A stretch of 64,000 nucleotides of DNA from Monilinia fructicola (lineage: Eukaryota; Ascomycota; Leotiomycetes; Helotiales; Sclerotiniaceae): contig VICG01000003.1 of NCBI GenBank assembly GCA_008692225.1, positions 2,597,501 through 2,661,500 on the forward strand. Direction: 5' to 3'. This document shows positions 35,097-50,235 of this stretch, piece after piece; the first letter of the stretch is position 1; each line of letters starts with the position of its first letter. A program made the translations under genes and the position numbers. The notes beneath the pieces are model-generated. The model did not search any database, had not been told where the DNA came from, and worked only from the letters and a program-made list of their open reading frames with translations.

Positions 35097-38000
35097 TAGT
35101 AGTAGTAGTAGTATTTATTTTCATCTGTTGGATAGGTTAAAGGCCTCCTTAAAACCTTCCTAAGGGTATGAGAATGTGCTAAACTATAAAATTAAACTAA
35201 AAATAATTGTAGAAAACGTTTTGTATATAAAAAGTATAATATTTGATTTATTATTTCTTTTTTATTTTGTTTAGAATAAAAATATAATATTAATAATATT
35301 TAATTATTAATAAACTATAGTGTAAGACTTAAAGTTTATAGGTATAAAGCTTTAAAGTAAGTATAAAAAACATAAACAAAAAAAATTATAAAGTATAATA
35401 AAAAAAAAGAATATATGAATAAAAAATTTAGAGATTTAAGGATTATTATAAAAAATAAAATAAATATTAAAGTTTAATAAAGTATTATTAAGGTTTATAA
35501 GAATGTTATTAAAATTAAATTTGTGTATATTAAATAAAAGCTATTATATATTAGGTAATTATTAAGGTTAGAATCCAAATTATTAATGTTAAAACCAAAA
35601 TTATTAAGGTTAAAACCTTTATATATTAAAATAAAATTCTATAGTATAAAAAAAAACAAAACTGAAAGATTTAGGTATGTGTTAAAGCAGAATTAGAGTT
35701 ATTGAAGTTTAAAGATTATTGGGGGCAAATATTAAAGTAAAATTTAATAAAATCCAAAAAATTTATAAACTCTATTGGTTTAAAGAGAAATTAAGTTAAA
35801 TATTCAAATTTTTTTATAATGTATTTAAAGGGATTTGAGGTTATATTAATTATTTATTAAAATATTAAAATATCTTTGAATAGTATATTAAATATAAAAA
35901 TAATTTAAATATATTATAAAAGTATTTTAGATTAACATTTTTATACTTAAATTTGGAAGTAATATTAAACGAAATTTTTATATATAAAATAAATAACTAA
36001 TATTTTATAAAATTAAGTTTAAAGAAGATTTAATTCTAAAAAAAAATCTTATTTTATATAAAAGCTTTTATTTAAAATAATTTGAAAATAATTTCGCTTT
36101 ATGTTTAAGTTATTAAATTTATTATATAATTAAACAAAAATCTTTAAAAAATATATTTACTTTATTAATTATAAATATTAAAAATAAACTTAAATCCTAA
36201 ATAAATTTTAATACTCTTTTGTTTATAAAGTAATCTATTATTTTATTTTCTTTGATTTTTATATATTCTAATAATCATTTAATATTAATATTATAAACCT
36301 GTATTATATTCTAATATTTGTAGAAGGTTTATTATAAAAAGTTCAATATGTTAACTTATAAATATTATATTACTAAAGTATTGTTTATATATAACCAAAA
36401 CTATTATAAATTAATATTTGGTAGTATTTTTATTGTATATTAAAGTTTTTTTTAAATCTTTATAATTTTTATATTAAAAATATATAATATAGAATTAATC
36501 AATTTATATTTAAAGCTTATCTATATACTATTTTAATAAATTGTATAATTATATTTTATATATTTATAATTTTTAATATATTATTTTAAACTATTTAAAA
36601 ATATAGTAATATTGGTTAAGGAAAGTAAATTTTATTAGATTTTAAAAATTACTATAATGGTTTCCTTATTAATTCTTTTTATTAAATTTATTTGGTAGTT
36701 TTATGTAAAGTATGGTAGTTGAAGAGTTAACCTAAGAATTATTGGGAATATATATATTAAACATTAAATTTTAATTTTAAGTGTTTATTGTAAACTTATT
36801 TTATAATCTTTAATAATTATTAATATTAAAATTTAGTGAATTAATAAATATAATATATTAATTATTTATATTTATAATATAAAATAAAATTTAATTTCCT
36901 TAAATATAACCTTTGTAAAAAATAGTTCAGTATTATAGAAAAAAGTAATATTAAGAATAATTCTTTAAATTAGTAAAACTCTACAAAGTATTAAAGTAAG
37001 TGCTTTATTAAATAAGTTTATATACTATTTAAATTATATATTAATGATTAAGCTTTAATTAAACTAAAAGAATCTAAAAGATTTTATATATTTTATATAT
37101 TAAATCTTTATATTGTAAGTTAAAAAAAGAATAATACAAATAATAATAGCTTTTTTTAAATGTTAAAATTAATAGATTATTTATTATTTTTATTAAACTT
37201 CTAATATGGTATAAAATAAGATAGGCTTATGTAATCTATTTCTTTATATATCTCCAAAAGATTATTTTTTTATTAAACTATATTTTAAATTAATATAAAA
37301 TAGATTATTTATTCTTTTTTGATATTATTATAATAAAATTAATAATAAATTTATTATTTATTTTATATAATAATATTTAAATACTTTATTTTTTAATAAA
37401 ATAAATTATCTTTAACTTTTTTAGGGTGAAAACAATTTTGTTTTAAATGCTTTAATGTATGATATTTTTAATTTCTTGGAAGAAAATATAAACGTTAATA
37501 ATTAATAATGTTGAGGTTGTAAATAGATATATATTATTTATATATCTAAATTAATGAATATAATATTCTGGAATAATAATTTAATTAAGTATAATATGTA
37601 TAGTATAAAGAATAATAATAAACCTTAAAGAGTGTTATAAGTAACTTAATAATTTGGGGTAATTAAATTCTTTAAATATATTCTTATATATTTATTTATT
37701 AAAAATAAGTTAATTAACTTTAAAAATATCCAAAATTAATTTTATACTATTATTTAGGTTAGTAAGCGCTTTTTTAAGAAATATATTAAAGGCTTTTTAA
37801 ATATTTAATATAATTATTATAACTTTTAAGCTTTATACTATAATCATTTTTATATTATATATAAAAACTAATTATTAAATCTATAATAAATCTTTTAGGG
37901 AAAATTCTATTATATTATAAACTAAAAATTTTTAATATAAAAATAGTTTAAACTAAATGTTTAATAATAATCTATTTAAAACCTTTAAAGATATATAAAA

Positions 38001-41000
38001 TAAATATAATAAAATATTAAGAGTGGATAAAGATTCTATTAATTTTACCAATTTTGGGGAGTATAATTATTTTAATTAGTTTTTATATTTATGAGAAAAA
38101 ATTTAAGGCTGAGATATTTATTGTATAAATTATAAAGTATATATTTAACCAAACTTTAATAAACTTTAAATAATCAAATTGTAATTTAATTAATTTTTAA
38201 TAAAATATTAAAAACATTAATAATATTCCTTTTAACCTTTTTTAAAAATATTAAAATAAATTAAGGGAGTATATTAAAGTTTTATTAATTTATTAATAGA
38301 TTATAATTTAAATTGTTGATTATATTAAATCTATTTAAAATTTTAAACTATAATATTTTAATTTTAGTTATTATATTCTTAATTATAACTTTATTAATTA
38401 TTAAAGGGAAAGCTTTAAGGTTATAATTTAATTTGTATTAATTAATAATTTGGTATAAATTTTTATTATCCTTAATTTTATTAATTATATCCCTTTAATA
38501 ATTTTTTTTAGTTTTGTAAATTATATTATAAAATTTCTTGGTTTTGGGGGTAATTAAATCTTGGTTATATATTTAGCTGTAAAATAAACTTAGTATATTA
38601 TTTTGTATTTTAGGGTTTATTATAGTATAAGGTATTCTATGCTTTTATTTAATTTATTAATTATGTATATATAATAAAATTAAAGATAATAGTAAGTTAA
38701 ACAATAAAAGCTTTAATATTATTCTAATTTTAAAAGTTATTTAAGTTTAGAAATTCAGCAATGTTAATATATACAAAATTCAAAAATTTTTTCAAATTAT
38801 TTTTAATAATTTTAAAATAATATTGATTAAATATATATAAGCATTTCGATTAAATAAAATTGTAATCTAGGTTTTTATAATTTAATCTTATATATAAATT
38901 TTTATGAATATTAATAGTTATAAAAAAAATATTAAAGAATATAAGATTTAAGATATGTTTAATAAAATAAATAAGCTTTCCTAAAGTATTAATAAAGTTC
39001 ATTTTGTTATTTAATGCTTATTATACAATTTCTGTTTTTTAGTGGATGAATAAAATGCTAAACTTAAATATATTATACTAAATATTGAAATTCTTTTTTA
39101 TAAAGTATTTAAAAGGTGGGGAAAAGTAAACAATATAATTAATTACTTTAGGTATTATAAATTATTTATAAATATTAAAAATAACAATAAAATTGATATT
39201 AATTTAAAGCAAATTCTTATTATATATTATTAATTATTTTTATTACATTTATAGTTTAATGCTTTTTCGAATATAGATTATAATTTAGAAATAAAAATCT
39301 TTAATGTTTTTCAAAAATTAAGAGTTTTTAGAAATTAATTAAAGTATAATAGTTATACTTTAGATAATTTTGGATGTATATATTAATATATATTTAGGGT
39401 TTTTGAATATATATAACGTTTATTTTTGTATATATAATATTATAAAAAAATTATATAAATAAAGCTTTTTTTATTAATATTAATCTAATTGATTTATAGA
39501 TTTTAAAGTTGAATCTATTAAGGATAATAAGGGCTATGATTTTGTTTATATTATTTTAATATAAAAGGGGAATAAAAATAATTAATTTATTAATTTTTTT
39601 CTTTATAAAAATGTTAAATTCAAATTCTAGGGTTTTTTATAGCGATTATAGCCTTACGATTATTTAATAGAATAATTAAATAAATTTTTTTATATGTAAT
39701 ATTTTTAATTTTAAAGAGCTTAATTGTAAATATTTTAAAGATTAAATTAATGTTTTTATATATTATTATAGCAAAATCATATTTATATTTAAAATTAACT
39801 ATAGCTTTTGTTTTATATAACTAAAATGGTTTTTAAAGTTATAAAAGCAGAAATAAAAGTATTAGTTGCTTTAAAAATAGCTTTATTATATTTGCAAATT
39901 TAATCAAACTTTTTTTTAGTGGATTTAATATACTTTTTGTTTATTTATTTAAAGATAATAAAGCAATTATTATAATCTATAATAAAAGGTTTGTAATAAT
40001 TAGCATATTATAATAAGTTGATATAGTTAACATTAAAAGATCTTTAATATTGGTTTATTTATATATTATAACGTATATATCTAGTATAATAAATATATTT
40101 AACTAAATTATAATAGTTTTAATAGTTTAAATTGTAATAGCTGATAATAATCTTCTTTATAATTATTTTTAATAAATTGCTAATATTAAAAAATTTAAAT
40201 ATTTTAATAAATTTAATAAATAAAATAATTTATATTATTTTATTAGTTTTAGGATTAGTATTATACCTAAAGGGTTTAACATTAATTAGCTTGTATTGTA
40301 TTTAAATAATAGTTTTTTTTAAAAACAAAATTAATATCTATTTGTATAATTCCTTTTATTAGATTATAAAATAAAGTGGGTATATTAGTAATAGTATAAT
40401 TATATTAAGTAATTAAAATATTAAATAAAGTAGTTTTTAATATTCTTTTAATAATTTTAATATTTTTTTGAATAAATAAAAAATTGCGAATTAAAAGGTT
40501 ATTTAATATAATTACCCAATTAATAATAATAAATATAATAAAAGGGATTAAGGTTAAAGTAAAGTTATTAATCTATTTAAAAAAGCTTTATTAAATTATA
40601 AAAAAACTTTAAGTAATTAAAAAGAATTTAAAGTTTATATTTAATTAAAATATAAATATTTATAATTGAGATTAATAAGGAAACTATAAATTTAATAAAC
40701 TTTGTAAATATAATTGTAATATAAAAATTGTAAAAGTTAAAGTTAAAAAAAACGCTATTAGATTTAGGGTTACCCTATATGTTTTTACTTTTAAAACTTT
40801 ATAAATTATAGTTAAACCCTAAAAATAATTTTGCTATATTTACAAAAAACATTAATTTAGGGAAGTAAAAGGAAATATTTTTAAAATGTTAATTACAAAG
40901 ATAAATAAATATAAAAATTGTTATATTAATTTTTACAAATATTAAGGTAAAAAGGAAATTAACAATTTTTTAAAAGATTTTAAAAGTAATCTTATATTTT

Positions 41001-41445
41001 ACAAATATATTATTATATATAGCTATAAAAGTATTAACCGCAAATATAAATTTTATAATAATATTATAAAATTGCTTTTGGTTATATTTAAATGCTATAA
41101 AATGATTATTGATAGTATTTATAGTAAAATTATTAATAAACTAATTGTTGCTTAGATCGAGAAAGAGAGAAAATTAAAAATCCATTTTAAATCTCTTCTT
41201 ATATAATCTTTTTATAATTTATTATACAAAAAAATAAATGGTAATTAAAGCTTTAATAGATTTATAAAATCAAAAGCTAAAAAAAATTGCACAAAAATGT
41301 TTTTTTTATCTAATATAGCCATTTTACTGTAAAAATGATATAATTAATATTATAAAGTAGTTAAAGCTACAAATAAGCTATATTCAAGGTAAAAATATAA
41401 AGATACCGTTGTTTTTGGATTGTTATGTAGGCTTCTGAGCAACTG
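35097..41445 (-). mobile_element. Full-length TAG-LINE, inverted (6.35 kb)
   Basis: It opens with TAG repeats and a CATCTGTTGGATAGG box and closes with GATACCGTTGTTTTTGGATT and GTAGGCTTCTGAGC. A perfect 13-bp TSD, CTATATATCTTAG, sits at 35084-35096 and 41446-41458. No nested insertion interrupts it, which makes it one of the two uninterrupted full copies besides 42690-49046 and the best template for a consensus. All frames are broken. Confidence 0.8.
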
Positions 41446-41474
41446 CTATATATCTTAGTGGGCATTTAATACTA

Positions 41475-42171
41475 CGGTAAACTACTCTTATACTATAAAA
41501 AAGTTGAAATAATTATTTTTAGGCTATAAAAATTAGATTTATTTTACTATAATACTATATATAGAATTCTATACTTTTTGAATAGAATCTAATTTTCAAA
41601 CTTTAATATTTCAATTGGTCAGTTATTAGTAAATAAAAAAGCTTCGATTTTCTATTTTATCTTTGAATTTTAATTCTTTGAATTATTTCAGCTTTTCGAA
41701 AGTAATTAACTATTTCCATTATTTCAAAGGTAATTGATAATTTCGGCTATTTCGAAAGTAATCAATAATTTCAGCCATTTCATTTTGGTCATTTCATTTC
41801 GGTTATTTCATTCCCGATTTTTCCATTCCCAACTCTTTTATTCCAACCATTCTATTCTAGCCCTTTAATGTTAGCTTTTCTATTTCGGCTATTTTATTTT
41901 GATTATTTTATTCCGATCTTTCGATTTTGGTCATTCCATTTTCGACCTTTTTATTCTAATCATTTCATTTTAACCTTTTTATTTTGAAATAACATAAATA
42001 CTTATTTGTTAATATAAATTCTATTATAAAACTTTAAATTCTATAGTTTTTGAATAAGATTTATTATAGATTTTATTTAAAAACTATAGAATCTAAATAG
42101 CATTATAATAAAATCACCTCGATTTTTATAGCATAAAAAGTAATTTTTTCTAGTATGAGAGTGATTTACCG
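41475..42171 (+). mobile_element. MULE-Z copy 4, complete, 697 bp
   Basis: Ends CGGTAAACTACTCTTATACT and GAGTGATTTACCG. A perfect 9-bp TSD, TTAATACTA, lies at 41466-41474 and 42172-42180, inside an inverted LINE whose sequence rejoins in register. The shortest copy; its minisatellite spans about 41765-41990. Confidence 0.85.
41765..41990 (+). repeat. 14-bp minisatellite of MULE-Z copy 4
   Basis: About 16 units such as ATTCCATTTTCGACC and ATTTCATTTCGGTT, same orientation as copy 1 but with more C-to-T change. Some 15-bp units with CCC persist. Confidence 0.75.
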
Positions 42172-42297
42172 TTAATACTAATATTATAAATCTATATTAT
42201 ATTTAAATACTGGTATCTATAAAACACCTATTCAAAAAAAAATTTTACATATTAGCTTGTAAGTACTATATTATCAAAATGCTATCTATATATATAT
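42172..42297 (-). mobile_element. TAG-LINE fragment used as target (part 2)
   Basis: Resumes the inverted LINE interrupted at 41474 and matches 22185-22300 of the full copy. It is then cut by another inverted LINE tail at 42298. Confidence 0.55.
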
Positions 42298-42460
42298 AGT
42301 AGTAGTAGTAAGTAGTAGTATTTATTTTCATTCGATGAATAGGCCGAAGGCTTTTCCTAAAACCTCCCTAGGAATATAAGAATGCATTAAGCTATAAAAT
42401 TAAACTAATTAAGCTAAAAATGATCATAAAAATCGTTTTGTATATAAAAAGTAAAATATA
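42298..42460 (-). mobile_element. TAG-LINE, inverted 3' end, cut by CTC copy 2
   Basis: The reversed tail TAGTAGTAGTAGTAAGTAG begins at 42298 and is followed by TTCATTCGATGAATAGGCCG and 130 bases of LINE body. It stops where the CTC element inserted at TA (42459-42460). Confidence 0.6.
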
Positions 42461-42689
42461 CTCAAGCGGGTTTTAAAAGAGGCATACGCAAAAATATACC
42501 TTATACTTAATCAACAAAACCTTTGTCAAACCTACACAACAATCCAAAATAACGGTATCTTTCGTACTTTTGCCTTAAATAACTGCTTTTATAGCCTTAA
42601 CTGCTTTATAATATTAGTTATATTATCCTTACAATAATAATAATATTAAACAAAGAAAATATTCTTATGCGATTTTTATTAGCTTTTGA

Positions 42690-45600
42690 CAAGCCTACAC
42701 AACAATCCAAAACAACAGTATCTTCATACTTTTACTTTAAATACAGCTTATTTATAGCCTTAACTGCCTTATAATATTAATTATATTATCCTTGTAATAA
42801 AATAACTATATTAAACAAGGAAAATACTCTTACACAATCTCTCCTAGCTCCTAATTTTATAAGCCCATTAAAGCCTTAATTACCATCTATCTTTATATAA
42901 CAAATTGCAAAAAGATTGTATAAAAAAAGATTTAGAATAGATTCTTAACCTCCTTCCTTTTTTGATTTAAGCAATAATTAGCCCTACCAACAACTTCACT
43001 GCAAATGCTATTAATAGCCATTTTGTAATATTTAAACGCAACCAAAAGCAACTTTATAATATTATTATAAAATTCGTATTTATAATCAATACTTTTATAA
43101 TTATATATAATAATACATTTATAAAATATAAAATCATTTTTAAAGTTCTTTTAAAAAATTATTAATTTTCTTTTTTACCTTAATATTTACAAAAATTGAT
43201 ACAGCAACTTTTATATTTATTTATTTTCATAACTAATACTTTAAAAACACTTTTTTTTTATCTTTTTAAATTAGCGTTTTTTATAAATATAATAAAATTA
43301 CTTTCAAAGTTTAATTATAATTTACAGGGTTTTAAAAACAAAAATATATAGGGTAACCCCAAATTTAATAACATCCCTCCTAACTCCAATTTTTATAATT
43401 TTTATATTATAATTATATTTATAAAGTTTATTAAATCCATAGCTTTTTTATTAATTTTAATTATAAACATCCGCATTTTAAACTAAATATAAATTTTAAG
43501 TCTTTTTTAACCGCTTAAAGTTTTTTATAATTTAATAAAGCCTTTTTAAATAGATTAATAATCTCATCCTAACCTTAATCCTTTTTATTATATTTACCAT
43601 TATTAATTAAACAATTATATTAAGCAATCTTTTAATTTATGATTTCTTACTTACCCAAAAAAATACTAAGATTACTAAAAGAATATTAAAAGCTATTTTA
43701 CTTAATATTTTAGTTACCTAATATAACTATACTATTATTAATATATTTACTTTATTTTATAATCTAATAAAAGGAATCACATAAATAAATATCAACCTTA
43801 TCTTCAAAAAAACTATCGCTCAAATATAATATAAGCCAATCAACATTAAGCCCTTTAAGTATAATATTAAATCCTAAGATTAACAAAATAATATAGATTA
43901 TTTCATTTACTAAATTTATTAAGATATTTAAACTCTTTAACATTAGCAATTTATTAAAAATGATTATAAAGAAAATTATTATTAATTATTACAATCTAAA
44001 CTATTAAAGCTATTGTAATTCAATTAAATATACTTATTATATTAAATATATATATTATAATACACAAATAAATTAATATTAAAGACCCTTTAATGTTAAT
44101 TATATTAATTTATTATAATATATTAATTATCACAAATCCTTTATTATAGATCATAATAATTATTCTACTACCTTTAAGCGAATAAATAAAAAGTATATTA
44201 AGCCTACCAAAAAGAAGTTTAACTAAGTTTATAAGTATATAGCAAAATTACCTTTAAAATAATTAACACTTTTACTTTTGCTTTTACAGTTTTAAAGAAT
44301 TACCATTTTAATTATATAAAACAAAACTATAATCAACTTTAAACACAAATATAATTCCACTATAACAATATATAAAAACATTAGTTTAATCCTTAAAATA
44401 TTTACAACTAAATTTTTTAAAACTAAAAATATTATGTATAAAAAAACTTATTTAATTATTCTATTAAATAATTGTAAGGTTATAATCATTATAAAAAAAC
44501 CTTAAAATTTAAATTTGATATTTTTATAAAGAAAAAAATTAATGAATTAATCATTTTTATTTTTTCTTTATATTAAAATAATATAAACAAAATCATAATC
44601 TTTATTACTCTTAATAAATTTAGTTTTAAGATTTATAAATTAATTAAATTAATGTTAACAAAAAAAGTTTTGTTTATATAATCCTTTTTGTAGTATTATA
44701 CATACAGAAAATAAATATTATATATATTCAAAAATCTTGAATATATATTAATATATATATCCAAAATTATTTAAGATATAATTATTATATTCCAATTAAC
44801 TTCTAGAAACTTTTAATTCTCGAAAATATTTAAAGATTTTTGCCCCTAAATTATAACCTATATTCAAAAAAGCGTTAGATTATAAATACAATAAAGATAA
44901 TTAATATATAATAAAAATTTGCTTTAGATTAATATTAACTTTATTGCTATTTTTAATATTTATAGATAATCTATAATACCTAAAATAATTAATTACATTA
45001 TTTATTTTTTTTTACTTTCTAGATACCTTATAGGAGAGGATTTTAATATTTAATATAATATATTTAAATCTGGTATCCTGTTTATTTATTAAAGAGCAAA
45101 AGTTGTATAGTGGATATTAAATAATAAAATGGATTTTATTAGTATCTTAAAAAAGCCTATTTATTTTATTAAACATATCCTAAATCTTATATTTTTCAAT
45201 ATCCCTTTTACAATTATTAACATTTATGAAAAACTTATATATAAAGTTAGATTATAAAACTTAGATTATAACTTTACTTAGCTGGGATACCCGTACATTT
45301 AATCAATACTATTTTAAGATTACTAAAAGTAATTTGAAAAAGTTTTTAAATTTAGTATATATCAGTATCGCTAAATTCTTAAACCCAAATAATCTTTAGG
45401 ATTAGGATAATATTAAAGCCTTTATTGTTTAGTTTATTATTATCTTTAATTTTATTATATATATAATTAATAAATTAAATAAAGGTATAAGATACTTTAT
45501 ATTATAATAGATTCCAAAATACAAAATAATATATCAAATTTATCTTGCAGTTAAATATATAATCAAAATTCAATTATCCCCTAAAACCAAAGAATTTTAT

Positions 45601-48600
45601 AATATAGTTTATAAGGTTAAAAGGAATTATTAAAGGGATATAATTAATAAAATCAAAAATAATAAAGATTTATACTAAATCATTAATTAATGTAAATTAG
45701 ATTATAACTTTAAAACTTTTTTTTTAATAATTAATAAAATTACAATTAAGAATATAATAATTAAAGTTAAAGTATTGTAATCTAAAGTTTTAAACAAATT
45801 TAATATAATCAACGATTTAGATTATAATTTATTGATAAACTAGTAAAACTTTAATACATTCTTTTAATCTATTTTGATGTTTTTAAAAAAGATTAAAAAG
45901 AATATTATTAATATTTCTAATACTTTATTAAAGATTAATTAAATTATAATTTAATTATTCAAAATCTATTAAAATTCAATTAAATATATACTCTATAGTT
46001 TATACAATAAATATTTCAGCCTTAAATTCTTTCTGTAAATATAAAAGTTAATCAAAATAATTATATTCCCTAAAATTGATAAAAACTAATAAAATCTCTA
46101 TTCACTCCTAGCATTTTATTGCATTTATTTTATACATTTCCAAAGGTTTTGAATAAATTATTCACTAAATATTTAACCTGGATTATTTTTATATCAAAAA
46201 TCTTTAGTTTATAACACAATAAAACCCTTTCTAAAAGATTTATTATAGATTTAATGGTTAATTTTATATATAATATAAAAACAATTATAACATAAAACTT
46301 AAAAGTTATAATAATTATATTGAACATTTAAAGGGTTTTTAATACATTTTTCAAAAAACGTTTATTAGCTTAAATAATAGTATAAAGCTAATCTTTAGTA
46401 TTTCTAAAACTAATTAATTTATTTCTAACAAATAGATATATAAAAGTATACTTAAAAAACTTAATTACTTTAAATTACTGAATCGTTTATAATATTCTTT
46501 AAAATTTATCATTATCCCTTATACTATATATATTATACTTAGCTAAATTATTATCCCAAAATATTATTTATTAGTTTGAATATATAAATAATATATATTT
46601 ATTTATAATTTTAATATTATTAATTATTAACATTTATATTCTTTTCCAGGAAATTAGGAATATTATATATTAAAGTATTTAAAACAAAATTGCTTTTACT
46701 TTAAAAAAGCTAGAGATAATTTATTTTATTAAAAAATAAAATATTTAAATATTATTATATAAAATAAATAATAAATTTATTATTAACTTTATTATAATAA
46801 TATTAAAAGAAAATGAATAATCTATTTTATATTAATTTAAAATATAATTTAATAGAAAAATGATCTTTTAGAAAATATATAGGGAAATAGATTACACAAG
46901 TTTATCTTGTTTTATGCTATATTAGGAATTTAACGAAAATAGTGAATAATCTATTAATTTTAGTATTTAGAAAAGTTATTATTATTTGTATCATTCCTTT
47001 TCCTAATTTATAATATAAAGGTCTAATATACAAAATATATAAAACCCTTTTAAACTCTTTTGATTTAGTTAAAACTTAATTATTAATATATAATTCAAAT
47101 AGTATATAGATTTATTTAATAAAGTATTTACTTTAGTATTCTATAGAGTTTTATTAGTTTAAAGAATTATTCTTAATATTACCCTTTTTCTATAATATTG
47201 GATTATTTTTTATAAAGATTATATTTAAGAAAGTTAAACTTTGTTTATGTATTATAAATATAGATAATTGAATATATTATATTTATTAATCCATTAAATT
47301 CTAATACTAATAATTATTAAAAATTATAAAATAGATTTATAATAAATATCTAAAATTAAGATTTAGTATTTAATATATATATTTCCAATAATCTTTAAAT
47401 TAACCCTTCAACTATTACACTTTTATATAAAACTATTAAATAAATTTAATAAAAAAGATTAATAAAAAAATTATTATAATAATCTTTAAAACCTAATAAA
47501 ATTTATTTCTTTTAATTAATATTATTATATTTTTAAATAGTTTAAAGTAATATATTAAAAATTATAAATATATAAAATATAATTATATAATTTATCAAAA
47601 TAATATATAAATAAATTTCGAATATAAATTAATTAATTTTATATTATACATTTTTAATATGAAAATTATAGAAACTTAAAAAAGACTTTAATATATAATA
47701 AAAATATTATTAAATATTAATTTACAATAACTTTTAATTATATATATAAACAATACTTTAGTAATATAATGTTTATAAGCTTAATATATCAAATTCTTTA
47801 TAATAAACCTTTTATAAAATATTAGAATATAATATAAATCTATAATATTAACATTAAATAATTACTAGAATATATAGAAATTAAAGGGAATAAAATAGTA
47901 GATTACTTTGTAAACAAAAAAGCATTAAAACTTATTTAAGATTTAAATTTATTTTTAATATTTATAATTAATAAAATAAATATATTCCTTAAAAATCTTT
48001 GTTTAATTATATAATAAATTTAATAATTTAAATATAAAATAAAACTATCTTTAAACTATCTTAAATAAAAGTTTTTATACAAAATAAAATTTTTTTTAAA
48101 ACTAAATTTCCTTTAAACCTAATTTTATAGAATATTAACTATCCACTTTATATACAAGAATTTTATTTAATATTATTTTAAATTTAAGTATAAAAATATT
48201 CAATTTAAAATATTTTTATAATGCATTTAAATTATTTTTATATTTAATATATTATTTAAAAACATTTTAGTGTTTTAACAAATAATTAATACAACCTTAA
48301 ATCCTTTTTAAACATATTACAAAAAGGATTTGAATATTTGACTTAATTCTTTTTCAAATTAATAAAGTTTATAAATTTTTTAAATTTTATTAAATTTTAC
48401 TTTAATATTTGTTTTTAATAATTCTTAAACTTTAATAATCTCAATTCTGCTTTAATATATATTTAAATCTTTTAGCTTTATCCTTTTTATACTATAGAAT
48501 TCTGTTTTAATGTATAAAGGTTTTAATTTTAATAACTTTGGTTTCAATATTAATAATTTGGATTTCAATTTTAATAATTATTTAATATACAATAGCTTTT

Positions 48601-49046
48601 ATCTAATATATACAAATTCAACTTTAATAATACTTTTTATAAACTTTAATAATATTTTACTAAACTTCAATATTCATTTTATTTCTTATAATAATTCTTA
48701 AATCTTTAAATTTTCTATTCACATATTTTTTTTCTTTTATTATACTTTATAATTTTTTTTATCTATATTTTTTATATTTATTTTTAAAGCTTATATCTAT
48801 AAACTTTAAGTTTTACATCACAATTTACTAATAATTAAATACTATCAATACTATATCCTTATTCTAAACAAAGTAAAAAAGAAACAATAAATCAAACATT
48901 ATACTTTTTATATACAAAACGTTTTTTATAATCACTTTTTAGTTTAATTCTATAGTTTAGCATATTCTTATACCCCTAAGAAGGTTTTAGGAAGGCCTTC
49001 AGCCTATCCAACGGATGAAAATAAATACTACTACTACTACTACTAC
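42690..49046 (+). mobile_element. Full-length TAG-LINE, forward, uninterrupted (6.36 kb)
   Basis: 5' end CAAGCCTACACAACAATCC and 3' end GGCCTTCAGCCTATCCAACG, GATGAAAATAAATA and a CTA-repeat tail. A perfect 13-bp TSD, TATTAGCTTTTGA, lies at 42677-42689 and 49047-49059. The target is another LINE about 160 bases from its 5' end. All frames are broken; short open pieces such as 48510-48701 reflect a 21-bp repeat, not a gene. This is the natural reference copy for the family. Confidence 0.85.
48519..48580 (+). repeat. 21-bp tandem repeat in the LINE 3' region
   Basis: Three degenerate units of about 21 bp (GGTTTCAATATTAATAATTT type) precede the LINE 3' end. They recur in the LINE 3' ends near 34440-34500. 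They give a spurious FNFNN-rich frame. Confidence 0.6.
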
Positions 49047-50235
49047 TATTAGCTTTTGATTTTATAAGTTTATTAAAGCTTTAATTATCATTTATTTTTG
49101 TATAATAAACTATAAAGAAATTATATAAAAAAGATTTAAAATAAATTTTTAGTTTTCATTCTTTTTTAATTTAGATAATAGTTAGTTTATTAATAATTCT
49201 ATTACAAATGTTATTAATAGTCATTTTGTAATATTTAAATGTAACCAAAAGTAATTCTATAATATTATTATAAAATTTATATTTATAATTAATAATTTTA
49301 TAATTATATATAATAATACATTTATAAAACGCAAAATTATCTTTATAATCTTCTAAAAAATCGTTAATTTTCTTTTTATTTTAATATTTTTAAAAATTAA
49401 TACAATGATTTTTATATCTATTTATTTTTACAATTAATATTTTAAAAATATCTTCTTTTATTTTTTCTAAATAAGCGTTTTTTATAAATATAACAAAATT
49501 ATTTTTAGGGTTTAATTATAGTTTATAGGGTTTTAAAAGCAAAAATATATAAAACAATTCTAAATCTAGTAATATTCCTTTTAATTTTAATTTTTTATAA
49601 TTCTTATATTATAATCATATTTATAAAATCTATTAAATCCATGATTCCTTTCTTAATCCTAATCATAGATATTTATATTTTAATTAAATATAGACTTTAA
49701 ATTCTTTTTAATCATTTAAAGCCTTTTATAATCTAATAAAATTTTTCCAAATAGATTAATAATTTTACTTTAACTTTTTTTTTTTTTTATTAATTAAGCA
49801 ATTATATTAAATGATTTCTTAATCCGTAATCTTTTACTTATCTAAAAAAATACTTGAATTATCAAAAAAATATTAGGAACTATTTTATTTAATATTCTAA
49901 TCATTTAGTATAATTATACCATTATTAATGTACTTATTTTATTTTAAAATTTAATAAAAAAGAAATTATATAAATAAATATTGATCTTATTTTTAAAGAA
50001 GCTATCGCTTAAATGTAATATAAGTTATTTAATATTAGGCTTTTAAATATAATATTAATCTTAAAATCAATAAAATAATATAGATTATTTTATTTATTAA
50101 ATCTATTAAAATATTTAAACTTTTTAATATTAACAATTTATCAAAGATAATTATAAAGAAAATTATTATCAATTATTATAATCTTAACTATTAAAGCTAT
50201 TATAATTCAATTAAATATATTTATTATATTAAGTA

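Noticed and set aside
43764..43949. 61-residue minus-strand frame (and 46130-46327, 27004-27195, 32912-33166)
   Set aside because: Isolated isoleucine/leucine-rich frames of near-background length that are not conserved between LINE copies or lack any motif.
48510..48701. 63-residue FNFNN-rich frame
   Set aside because: Produced by three 21-bp repeats in the LINE 3' region; broken in other copies.
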